64,000 nucleotides of DNA from the NCBI GenBank assembly GCA_028023455.1, contig JAQFVV010012398.1, positions 6,904,682-6,968,681 of the forward strand, given 5' to 3'. Source of the DNA: Epiperipatus broadwayi (Eukaryota > Onychophora > Udeonychophora > Euonychophora > Peripatidae). The notes below the pieces were generated by a model. That model saw only the letters and a list, made by a program, of their open reading frames with translations. It did no database searches and had not been told where the DNA came from. The position numbers and the translations under genes are program-made. Below are positions 51,450 to 61,639 of this stretch, in pieces (within the stretch, counting starts at the first letter, position 1; each line of letters opens with the position of its first letter).

Positions 51450-52154
51450 CACATGATCATCATTTCATGCTAGCACATAACTGTTAGTAAACAGGCAAAA
51501 ACTCTCCATATAGTAGTGCCACCTTGTGCTAACCAGAGTAATCAATGGATGCCAGAAGGCTTTGTCATAAAATCCCTATCTAGTGCCTACTCATCCAATA
51601 TCCCCAGACTAGTTTCTGGCTTATGGTTTTCATCAGTAAGGAGCCTTGGATCTGAGAGCACTGCACCTAGATCTTAGGATCTAATGCAACCCTCCAGCAG
51701 CCACCTTTTATCTCTACTTTACTACAAAACTATGAGAATGAAATTGAAAACACACTAATATTTTCAATCTAAGCTCAATAGCTTATATAGTCATATGGGT
51801 CTAAACTCAATTCAGCACTCATACATTTTGGTGACTTTGGCTCTTTAACAACCATAGCCACCATTATCCTATTAGGCAGTTAAACCACTAAACATCACAT
51901 GATCACCATTTCATGCTAGCACATAGCTGTTAGTAAACAGGCAAAAACTCTCCATATAGTAGTGCCACCTTGTGCTAACCAGAGTAATCAATGGATGCCA
52001 GAAGGCTTGTGCATAAAATCCCTATCTAGTCTGGGGATATTGGATGAGTAAGCACTAGATAGGGATTTTATGTACAAACCTTCTGGCATCCATTGATTAT
52101 TCTGGTTAGCACAAGGTGGCACTACTATATGGAGAGTTTTTGCCTGTTTACTAT
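51450..52154 (-). mobile_element. Family C retrozyme-like array, ~446-bp unit plus foldback
   Basis: The block CACATGATCA...CCTATCTAG occurs at 51451-51583 and 51898-52029. CCTATCTAG repeats 446 bp apart, giving one complete tandem unit. After 52030 the sequence turns back and runs as an inverted copy to 52154. An imperfect 13-bp duplication flanks the whole (51437-51449 AAGTTAAAAAAAT; 52155-52168 AAGGTAAAAGAAAT). The complete unit contains the hammerhead candidate at 51601-51642 and GACCCATATGACTATATAAG (minus strand, ~51782-51801), a block shared with family A. No protein is encoded. Confidence 0.8.
51601..51642 (-). ncRNA. Candidate hammerhead ribozyme, family C
   Basis: On the minus strand stem I is TCCTTA with TGGGGA (six pairs, two of them G-U). 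The core has CTGATGA, then GAA, then ACTAGT (stem III as AC/GT with loop TA), with C at the cleavage position, giving AGTC before TGGGG. All catalytic-core bases fit the type I consensus. Stem II is the weak point: the 13 nt AAACCATAAGCCA between the boxes do not form the expected G-C-closed helix. This copy is therefore probably impaired by a small deletion or mutations. Confidence 0.55.
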
Positions 52155-53699
52155 AAGGTAAAAGAAATGCAGGTTATTATGGCTAATTTTACTAATAGAT
52201 AGAAGTGGTCATTCTGTGCATTATATTTTTTGTTAAAAAAATAAAGTAATTTAAGGCCAATATCAGCTGAGAGAATCTAAAAAAATTTCATATCTCAGAT
52301 TTTTTTTTTTTTTTTGTTTTGAATCTTTTGTAAAAAGCTATTTCCATTGTATTAAAATTAGAAACTATATGTAAAATGGAACTCCTTGATGAATTGAAAG
52401 AGTCTGAGTGGAAAATGAAAGAAATGAAAGATAAAAAGGTGTAAAAAGCTATATCAATTGTGTTATGATCTATTATCCAAGAAATTGGAGATAATGGTTA
52501 TAATAGTGAAAAAGGGATACTCAATTTGTATTGCTATAGGTGTGCTATAATAGGTTTTAGCAGGTAATTGGGGGTCTCTTCTAAGTTTATTGTTTTCCTT
52601 GCTATGTTTTGTTTGCTGGGTGGTTAAAGGTTTTCTGAACTAAGAGAAATATTCTAGTTGTAAAGCAGTGGAGAACTTTATGAAAGAAAGCAGATCTGTA
52701 GCTAGCTTCATTATAGTCTTTCCAAAATTGGGTGATTGATTCTAATGATAATGAACGCCTTAATGCCTACATTTTGCTGTGAAGAAGGGAACCATCACCA
52801 CCTTGTTGTCATTGTTTATAGCACACTTAAAAGTTATTAAGTCCAGAAATAATTAATGGAAAGAAACCAGAAGGACACTGGATGGTATAATTTATTTTTA
52901 TTTATTATCATTATGTCTTGTTGCTATAAATTTTATTGTTTTTTTTATTATTTGTATTTTTTTTTATTTCTCTATAAATTATTATTTGATTGTCCTACTT
53001 TAAAACACCTACCAAATTACGTTCTGGAATGCTTGCGTGTGTGCTGAGGTATAGATATATACATATTTGTTTGTTGTTGTTTGCTTTTAGCACATTGTTC
53101 TATTTGAGAAAAGAGAAACTTACTTTGTGTGAAATTATTATTATTATTTTTGCAATTTCTGTATGTGATTATTGAAAATTTATTGAGACGCTGATTTTTT
53201 TTTTGCTTTGTTGGCAGTGGTATTTCCTTTTTGAAAGTGTTTTTTTCTTCTCGAAAGTGGCACATAAAGGTGAGGTTTAGGTTCAGCATTTCAAAGATAT
53301 ACCACCTAAATCTTCGTAGTACCAATTAACAGGGTATTAGAGTTTTGGATACGAAGAAATCAGGAAATATAATCGATTTTGGTTGGTTTGATTTCACTCA
53401 TTTAAACTTAAATTTAATAACTTTAAATTTTGCCTTTTCTTCTTCTTGTTATTGATAATGAGTTTATGTTGATGCCTTATTCCAATGTGTGACATTGACA
53501 TCATGTTATATCTTGTGTGCATTGTATGAATTATGGGATAGGCATTATCTGGTACAGTATCATTACTTGCTATTTACATCAAAAATATCAAACAGATTGA
53601 ACGCAGAAAACTGTATACTTAGGGCGAGGGCATTACAAAATTTATGTCTTGCAAAGTGGGTGGTGGCCTGAAAACGTTTGGAAACATATGGTCTAGATA

Positions 53700-54320
53700 G
53701 TGAGAGTTTGAATGATTTTTCATTCTTGTTAAAAAATTTCATGCAGAAAACGTAGTAATCTTTTAACTAAACAAAATTCGATAATTATACAATTTGGTTA
53801 TGGTCCAGACACCTCTAAATTTGAAAAAAAAAAAAAAATTTTTTAATCTAATTCTACTGGATTGAAATCCAGTTCTTTTAAACATAACAAATTGAGTTAA
53901 TAACAACATTAGTAACTAATGTTTTTGTAGAATTATATGATAATACTGTTCATTATTTATTTACTACATATTTTATGATGGTCAATAAGATTATAATTTT
54001 AAAAAAAAGGCCTTTAAATAGACTACTTTGGAGCAAGTCTCTTTCAGTGTAATGGCTTTTCATATAGATATAGTAAAAAGAACATTAAGTGAAGGGAGTT
54101 TGAAGGTTTTTTCACCTCTAATTTGTCTCTTTACTTAAAACTAATTATATTATCATTTACTAATCAGCATTGAATGAATTGATTATGGGTCAATTACTTA
54201 AAACCAATCTCAGGTTGATTAGAACCTGAAAAAAATTACTTGGTTTGAAATTGAACTTCTATATTAAAAATTGCATATATATATCAGTACTATACTAATC
54301 CTTCTAAGACTTTTATGTAA
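53700..54320. other. No recognisable gene
   Basis: AT-rich sequence between the hAT element and the first ribozyme array; no supported feature. Confidence 0.5.
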
Positions 54321-54330
54321 ACAAATATAC

Positions 54331-54856
54331 TTATGTAAACAAATACGCTTGTTTGGAGGTCTTGGTAAAGCTCCATCTATTGATCATTAATACAAGCGAT
54401 AGCAAGTTTTTATGTATATAAACCTTGTTTTTTGTTTTTCATAAATGTACCTTTAAAGTTTTCTTGCAGTAATATAGATTGCAGAAGCTTTGACTATGTG
54501 GAGAAACTGAACTGATATCAGACCCATATAGCTATCTAGTTTGATAGGCTGAGTTTGAAGACATTTAGGTGTCTAAAAAATTCATGCTTGCAAACTGATA
54601 GAAACGATTTGCATAAACGCTTGGAGTTAATATTTAGGTCTAGTTTCTAACTCCTATCCCTCACTGATGAGAGCAAATCAGCTTGAAATCAGCTGATCTG
54701 AGGGTGGAGCAAAATGAAAGAGAAGGTGAATATTGACTCTGACGTTTATGTAAACAAACATGCTTGTTTAAAGGTCTTGGTAAAACTCCATCTATTGATC
54801 ATTAATACAAGCGATAGCAGGTTTTTATGTATATAAAACTTGTTTTTTGTTTTTCA
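54331..54856 (+). mobile_element. Family A retrozyme/Penelope terminal-repeat array 1
   Basis: A unit of 415 bp (GGAGGTCTTGG after GTTT at 54351; AAGGTCTTGG after GTTT at 54766) is present once in full, followed by the start of a second. It contains TGTAAACAAA, CTCCATCTATTGATCATTAA, the conserved GACCCATATAGCTATCTAGT at 54521-54540 and the hammerhead at 54651-54709. There is no reading frame of note. Tandem ~400-bp units with a type I hammerhead are characteristic of animal retrozymes and of Penelope-like pseudo-LTRs. Which of these it is cannot be decided here. Confidence 0.8.
54651..54709 (+). ncRNA. Type I hammerhead ribozyme, apparently intact
   Basis: Outer stem I is CTCC (54651-54654) with GGAG (54706-54709), separated by a small internal loop from inner stem I CCCTCA (54658-54663) with TGAGGG (54699-54704). 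CTGATGA lies at 54664-54670. Stem II is GAGC (54671-54674) with GCTT (54681-54684) around AAATCA; its closing pair is a G-U. GAA lies at 54685-54687. Stem III is ATC (54688-54690) with GAT (54695-54697) around AGCT. C at 54698 is the cleavage nucleotide. All invariant core positions agree with the hammerhead consensus. Short stem III with a tetraloop is usual for metazoan retroelement hammerheads, which often act as dimers. The RNA should cut between 54698 and 54699. Confidence 0.88.
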
Positions 54857-56660
54857 TATATATATATTCTAACATGATAAAAATGATGATGGTGGGAAAA
54901 TGATTAATCTAATATGAATGGAACATTGCCCAATCATTGGTTACCATTTTGTAATGGAATATTGATTATAATATGGGATGATAATATAAAAAACTTTACT
55001 ATGTCTCAAAATTGAGATGTCATTCATAATAATATAGATCTAGCCTAAATGTGGAATGTCATTTTATAATAGCCCTAAAGTTGATTTGGCATGTTGTAAA
55101 AATTGTCACATGTACATGATCATCATTGGCTAGCATTTGGTAGCTACTTTGTCACAATAATAATGGATTTTCTATCTCACTACCTCTCTACATTTATTCA
55201 GTCAACATTTGTCATAAAGAAATGCCCTTAAGATTTATATTATTTATCACAGAGCAAAACATGCATTAACAAATAGTAACTCTGTTAGAACCTGTGTAAA
55301 ATTATCTAGCTCAGTTATTGATCACACTAGGCAATAACAATATTTCCCATACATAATTATTTAGATTGTCCACTACACTATCATAAAATACTAACAATCT
55401 CTATTAAAATCTAATTTATTCAGATTGTATTTAAAATGAAATAAAGCAAATGAGATCATCGCCTCAGACATCAACAAATCTATTCACTATTCCAAAGTAA
55501 ACTGCAATAAGCAGTGAAATCATATATCATTGCCCTAAACAATGATGTATTCTTAAGATATCTATTTGATTGATAATTGAATAAAACTAAATTGTAATCA
55601 ATAAATAACTAAATTCTGACATACTTTACTAATCTAATATTATTTATAGGAATCCCAATTTACCTTAATATTTAATGACATTCTATTTAAATCAACTAGT
55701 TTCTAAATAATTATAATTACATTTTGAGAATGTTTTCTAAACTACACAATATTTATAATGTTTAAATGAAATAAACCTTTACTCAGTTTTATATCTATTT
55801 TAATAAAATGTTAAATATAATATAAACATTTCATTTATACCCTACATTAGATCAACATGCAATTATTGCTTCAGTTATATTCTAAAATGAAACATTCCAC
55901 AAGAATTTATTATCAATAAATTCTATTAAATAATTTCACATTTTACCATACCCAATCACATTATATACAATATACCATAGGTTTCTATTGGATATTTATT
56001 TACAATCACTGATATTATTCATCTACTTAAATCTCCAATCAATCAGTTATAAAAATGGATTTTATAACAATTAAACTATATATGATGATAATTGGCAGTT
56101 ATCCAAGCCAAAGATAATATTAAGTTATACTAGTTAATGAAATTTATGATCTACACATCAAAGAAGTTAAAAGTTATTAAGAGAGATTATTTTGACTAAT
56201 GATAGAATAAAATCCATTAAGATTTTTGTAACTGGACAAGATAAGCAAATAAATAATTAACTCTGAACTAATGAAACTGTTTCTACCAGTAATATTGATT
56301 TATATAAGTAGACAAATATTTAAAGGCAGTAACAAATATAAAATTTATACCTAATCTGACTTAATAATGATGTATGAAATATACATATGACTAATTCTAT
56401 TTCACTTACCAAAATGAATTTGATCTTGGATCAAACATTTAAGTACCAAAATTATCTTACACATTCAAAAGAAATAATTAGACAGATTCACCAGCTTTTA
56501 AATTAACTCTATTGGTTTGTAATAAAAGTTTATGACAGTAATAATAATAAAAAGATGACAGAACAGATAAACAATATTTGCAATAAAGTTGTGATCAATT
56601 AAAAATATACAATTCTAGGTTTATTTAATACATGAATAATTGGTAGACTAATACTGTTTA
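54857..56660. other. No recognisable gene
   Basis: AT-rich sequence lacking coding or repeat signals that I can support. Confidence 0.5.
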
Positions 56661-56665
56661 GAATC

Positions 56666-56742
<77 letters not shown>
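56666..56742. repeat. (TAA)n microsatellite
   Basis: About 25 perfect units. Minus-strand frames across it (poly-Leu or poly-Tyr) are artefacts. Confidence 0.95.
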
Positions 56743-56745
<3 letters not shown>

Positions 56746-57593
56746 TGTGTATGAAACTCCAAAAATGTGTGGCATGACCATAATACTATATAAAACTGAG
56801 GGAGAGATTTAAAATATCCTCCTGAGATTTCAAAGAGAATGTACAATGATAAATAAAAATTGATCTCTATTTATTCATTAATGTAGTTTCTAAATAATTA
56901 AGCTAACATAAAACCTCATTTTTATATGAATATCCAGAGTTAAATTTGGCATATATATCAAAATTTTAAATGCTTGAAAAAACATCTGGTCATATTAACC
57001 TATTTCATCAGTAAGAGTTTAAATAATGAAACAAAAATGAATCATTCTGACCTTTTTATTGTGTGAAATATATATATATATACAGTTTATCTACATTTTA
57101 AAATGAAATATAAACAAATGTAAACCTTTTCTTTTAACAAAACAACAACAATATATATATATGATAAACAAAACAAGTTATAAATTTCGTAACTTGCTCA
57201 TAGCTTGCATTTTATGATCACTAGATGGAGCTTTTACCAATAGCCCACTATCAAGCTCTCTCAGCACTTATGTAAACAAAGCTTGATAGTGGGATATTGG
57301 TAAAGCTCCATTTAGTGATCATAAAATGCAAGCTATGAGCAAGTTACGAAATATATAACTTGTTTTGTTTATCATAAATGTACCCTTGAAGGTTTTTGCA
57401 ATGATATAGATTGCAGAGGCTTTTACTATATGGTGAAACTGAACTGAATTCAGACCCATATAGTTATCTAGTTTGTTTGACTGGATTTGAAAATATTTAT
57501 GCATTTGAAAAATTCTTGCTAAGCTGATAAAAACATGTTTCATAAATGCTGATTGCAGAGTTGGTGTTTAGATCTAATTTCTAGTCCCCCTAC

Positions 57594-57638
57594 CCTTTAC
57601 TGATGTGAGCCAACTAGCTTGGAACCATGGTTTAAAGG
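57594..57638 (+). ncRNA. Mutated hammerhead, family A array 2 unit 1
   Basis: Stem I CCTTTA/TAAAGG is perfect. The boxes read CTGATGT and GGAA, so A9 and A13 of the consensus are changed. Stem II is GAGC/GCTT around CAACTA and stem III ACC/GGT around AT. T occupies the cleavage position. The fold is kept, but the two core changes predict little or no activity. Confidence 0.7.
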
Positions 57639-58014
57639 TTGGAGACAATTTGAAAGAGATATTGAATTCTATCTCTCTCAGCATTTATGTAAACAAAGCT
57701 TGGTAGTGGGCTATTGATAAAACTACATCTAGTGATAATAAAATGCAAGCTATGAGCAAGTAATGAAATTTATAACTTGTTTTGTTTTATCATAAATGTA
57801 CCCTTGATGGTTTTTTCAACAATATAGATAGCAGAGGCTTTTACTATATGGTGAAACTGAACTGAATTCAGACCCATATAGCTATCTAGTTTGTTTGACT
57901 GGATTTGAAAATATTTATGTATATGAAAAATTCATGCTTTCAAGCTGATAGAAACATGTTTCATAAATGCTGATTGCAGAGTTGGTGTTTAGATCTAGTT
58001 TCTAGTCTTCCTAC

Positions 58015-58058
58015 CTTTTACTGACATGAGCCAACTAGCTCAGAGCAATGGTTTAAAG
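58015..58058 (+). ncRNA. Mutated hammerhead, family A array 2 unit 2
   Basis: This has the same layout, with stem II GAGC/GCTC perfect, but the first box is CTGACAT and the second has become AGAG. It is non-functional. The G-C-closed stem II here suggests that the G-U in the 54651 copy is derived. Confidence 0.65.
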
Positions 58059-58157
58059 ATTGGAGACAATTTGAAAGAGATATTGAATTTTCTCTCTCTC
58101 AGCATTTATGTAAACAAAGCTTGATAGTGGGCTATTGGTAAAGCTCCATCTAGTGAT

Positions 58158-58159
<2 letters not shown>

Positions 58160-58234
<75 letters not shown>
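58160..58234. repeat. Long (AT)n microsatellite
   Basis: About 37 units directly follow TAGTGATCTT of the family A unit. Confidence 0.95.
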
Positions 58235-58239
<5 letters not shown>

Positions 58240-58563
58240 GCCCATAGCTATATTATTACAGCCACACTCTTTTTTAAATGAAGAAAACTCAAATTTTAGC
58301 ATTACACTGAAAAGGCAATCCTCTTCAATATTAAGTAATATATAATTAAAATTCAAGGTAATTTAAATGAGAAGTGTGAATCCAAGAGAGCAAAGATCTT
58401 ACATTGCAAATAAACAAACATTTAATTTTAAATATTCTTAAAAGGCTATACAATTGTCAGTTTTACTCTCCAAATTCAAAAATAAAAAGTAGAAACAATG
58501 CAGACTTCTAGCTGGAAACTATATAAAATATTCGAAACACTCCATTTCTTATATATATATATA

Positions 58564-58572
58564 TTCATCCTT

Positions 58573-58621
<49 letters not shown>

Positions 58622-58632
58622 AAAGGATGAAT
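58564..58632. repeat. Palindrome around (AT)n
   Basis: TTCATCCTTTACT at about 58564 is mirrored by AGTAAAGGATGAA ending near 58632, with about 20 AT units between (58576-58617). It is a hairpin-prone repeat. Confidence 0.85.
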
Positions 58633-58831
58633 GTAGATTGAAAAGCCTTAAGTTCAAATTCTTCTAATTAGTATAGTAAACACAGTATACTGAATAAATA
58701 GGTCATCAGATATTCAGTAATTGTTGGAGGGTGAAGCAGATTGAAGCTTATCCATTAAAGCTTGAAGATTTTTTATCTTAATATAAACTGATCACTGTTT
58801 ATATATGTTGTGTAAGAGATGATGATCTAGA

Positions 58832-58873
58832 CCAACTGATGAGTGCTGGTTCAGCACAAAATATGTATATTGG
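58832..58873 (+). ncRNA. Near-intact hammerhead ribozyme, family B copy 2
   Basis: CCAA (58832-58835) and TTGG (58870-58873) form stem I. CTGATGA lies at 58836-58842. Stem II is GTGCTG/CAGCAC, six pairs around GTT. The second box is AAAA instead of GAAA (G12 changed at 58858). Stem III is ATA/TAT around TG, with A (58869) at the cleavage position. One core substitution separates it from consensus, enough to predict loss of activity. Upstream it shares TGTAAGAGAT and GATCTAG with the copy at 59941. Confidence 0.7.
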
Positions 58874-59069
58874 AGACCATTTATATTTTTTACATGTATG
58901 TGGTCATGTTTATTGGTTATATAAGATAGAGAGCATAACTAAAGGGAGCTTGAAATTCTGCATTAAATCCCCTCTAAATACATCTAAAGTTCAGTATATA
59001 CATTATATATTATATATATGACAGAGATATTGGACAAAATAACTGGAAAATTTACTTAATGCAAAGATC

Positions 59070-59920
59070 TTTTTAACAATCTTGAATTGTTGAAAAGTAA
59101 AAAAAAAAAAATAATATTCATCAAGTTTCCAATTGATTGTCATATGGTGAGATTTGAGTGGCTTTCCATTTTTCTTTACTCTTCAGTTAACAATAGTTAG
59201 ATAAGCATTTTCTGAGACTTATTTAATGATTAATTGAATTAGATATGAAAAAAATTAGTTTATTTAGCCTGAAATTGAACATTGAATATATATCACAAAA
59301 ATAGTGGAAAGTCATACTCTCAGTGGCACTTCAAATATATATAATCAATAATTTATTTAATAAACTCCCACACTTGCGGCAAACTATTGGTTTGCTTTTT
59401 TGTCGAGGACATAATTGTAAAGTAATATCATTTCTGTATACACTTTTTATTATTAAATTTTCAACATTTTAACCTCTTCATACAAATATATGTTATCTTT
59501 ATGGAAATCAGCAACAACAAGAAATATTTTCAAATTTTGTTTGGTTTTTAATTTTATATATAATATGAAAATAGATTATGATCAACTTTCACTCACGTAA
59601 AATAGGATTACTACTATTTTCTTTTTTACTGTTAAGCAAATATGAGCAATTTTGAAAATCTTAATATGCATTATATATACTTTCAAGTTTTTTTTTGACA
59701 GATTATTTTTTACAGAGGCTCTATCATATGATCATCAGCACAGAAGTCAAACCAACCTCTTTCACTATTGATGTATTTTAAAATACCTACTTTTCTTTTC
59801 AAACGAATAAGGTATACATTACACATGTACTAACTTGATAAACACATTTTTATATATATCAAACTTCTAGACCATCATACATTGCCTGAAACATATGAAC
59901 AAATACATGTGACAAAAATA
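59070..59920. other. No recognisable gene
   Basis: AT-rich, no supported feature before the family B copy. Confidence 0.45.
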
Positions 59921-59924
59921 AATT

Positions 59925-59968
59925 ATCACAAAATGTCATTTTGTACTGAATCGGCACTCATCAGTTGG
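59925..59968 (-). ncRNA. Partial hammerhead, family B copy 3
   Basis: On the minus strand CCAA, an intact CTGATGA (59964-59958) and a four-pair stem II (GTGC/GTAC, one wobble) are followed by AAAA. The stem III and stem I 3' side have been replaced by an ACAAAATG/CATTTTGT hairpin. The flank GTGTAAGAGATTGTGATCTA is shared with the other two family B copies. Confidence 0.6.
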
Positions 59969-59999
59969 CCTAGATCACAATCTCTTACACATGTCTTCA

Positions 60000-61000
60000 T
60001 CATTTATCCAATATTTATAAATATGTAATTATATACACGCACACATGTATACCAATATATTTTCCGGGTTCATTGGTGTGTGATTTTGATAATATTTTGA
60101 ATCTGCAAAATATAACATTTATATCTGTTACCGTGAATAATCAATTTTTAAATATTTTTTTTTTTGTTCAGCAGTAAATTGAAAACAAAATGAGGAGCTA
60201 TTTATATACGTATGTGTGGGGGGGGGGAAGTATATATTTATTTGTGAGGAAATTTAACTCTAAATTAAACTTTCAATTATGTTTTCATTAAAAATTACGC
60301 ACACACATATATTTGCATACTTATTATTGTATAGGAATGGTCTCTCAATTTTATAGCCAAATCAATCATGCACTAATGTAAAAAAATGTATGAAATCTGT
60401 ATTTGAATTATAACGTTCATTTACCTGGTTAATTTTGATGTCAGAATATAAATTAATATATTGTTAAAAAGAAGTTTTTTTTTTACATAAATATTTTCTT
60501 ATCTAGAAATTTTTATAAGGCATAATTGTACCAGAAAACCTTGAAATATGTAGGTGGTAAAGAAAAATGCTGATCTATATTAATAATTAAACCGAATATA
60601 TTATTATATATTACAGCTAAAAAGAATAAAGATTAAAAGAAAGGTGAACTATTTGTGAGGCGCGGTTAACTTCTAACAATGATAATGTGATTGACTGTTA
60701 TAAAAATATAAAATAAATGTTAATTTAAAATTCTTATAACATCTTATAAAAGAAAAAAAAAATCACTGATGCAAAAAATAAAAATAAAATGTATATATAT
60801 GATCGCAAGAATTTAATAACAAAAAATAAATACGGTTATTAAAATTTTGATACAAGTCAGTACTTTCTTCTCTCTTTCCTCCTTCTACTTTTTTAAAGGC
60901 AATACTAGTATATAACTTTTAATTTTAAAATTGTATATTCAGAAATCCCACTCCCTGAAATATAATTTGTTATGTACATCTACATCTCCTTTTTATCTCT
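60000..61000. other. No recognisable gene
   Basis: AT-rich sequence; a G9 run near 60219 and no coding signal. Confidence 0.45.
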
Positions 61001-61007
61001 TCTCAGC

Positions 61008-61627
61008 CATAGAATATCTTACATTAATAACACAATGAATGATAAGTGTATATGTTTATGTATTCAAGCTTTCAGGTCAAGATGGTTAAGACTGGCTTAT
61101 ATATATAAAATTAAGTTGAAAAAAGGTTGGTATCATCCTTTTCTTATCAAAATCTCTGTGGTGTATCGAAGCCTGACTGCTCTTAAGACAGCTGTTTAAA
61201 ATCTGATTGGCTGTCTGAGAGACAATAGCGCATGTGAAAGACTAGCAAACTTTCAATTATTACCAATTTATTAACAACATGCGCTTTAGACAAGTATTAT
61301 TTACATACGTTGCCGATAAATTATATTAATAACTAGAAAATTGCGGTGTAGTAAATCTGAGATTTCGCTCCATAATATCTTAAATTAATAACACAATGAA
61401 TGATAAGTGTATATGTTTATATATTCAAGCTTTCAGGCCAAGATAAATTGAAAAAAGGTTGGTATCATCCCTTTTTTATCAAAATCTCTGTCGTGTGTCA
61501 AAGCCTGATTGCTCTTAAGACAGCTGTTTAAAATCTGATTGGCTGTCTAAGAGACAATTGCCCATGTGAAAGACTAGCAAACTTTCAATTATTTCCAATT
61601 TATTAACAAGATGCGATTTAGACAAAT
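61008..61627 (+). repeat. Tandem pair of ~260-290-bp units
   Basis: Unit 1 (61008-61297) and unit 2 (61371-61627) share ATTAATAACACAATGAATG, GGTTGGTATCATCC, GCTCTTAAGACAGCTG and AGACTAGCAAACTTTCAATT. The period is 363 bp. Unit 2 lacks about 30 bp. Each has a possible hairpin AGACAGC/GCTGTCT. No ribozyme core or coding region was found. Confidence 0.85.
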
Positions 61628-61639
61628 AGTAATAGATAA

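Larger units (their letters stand above)
51157..53690 (+). mobile_element. hAT transposon remnant with 8-bp target duplication
   Basis: GTCTAGAT occurs at 51149-51156 and again at 53691-53698, a perfect 8-bp target duplication as made by hAT transposases. The element starts CAGTGTTTTCCAAA. Its other end read inwards is CATATGTTTCCAAA, so the terminal inverted repeat shares TGTTT(T)CCAAA. Near the right end the + strand reads KISNRLNAENCILRARALQN at about 53583-53640, resembling the C-terminal region of ZBED-type hAT transposases (NRL-x-E followed by LR). No continuous transposase remains. A family C array is nested within it at 51450-52154. Confidence 0.8.
57161..58159 (+). mobile_element. 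Family A array 2 with inverted leading part
   Basis: GTAAACAAAGC occurs at 57272, 57689 and 58110, periods of 417 and 421 bp, giving two full units and a partial third. To the left, 57161-57256 is an inverted copy of part of the same unit (its reverse complement starts GGCTATTGGTAAAAG and runs to TAACTTGTTTTG). The units share GAATTCAGACCCATATAG with array 1. A long (AT)n tract follows the last unit. Both ribozymes within are decayed. An inverted partial copy ahead of tandem repeats is a known Penelope-like insertion pattern. Confidence 0.85.

Noticed and set aside
56599-56846. Poly-Leu and poly-Tyr frames
   Set aside because: They are translations of the (TAA)n microsatellite.
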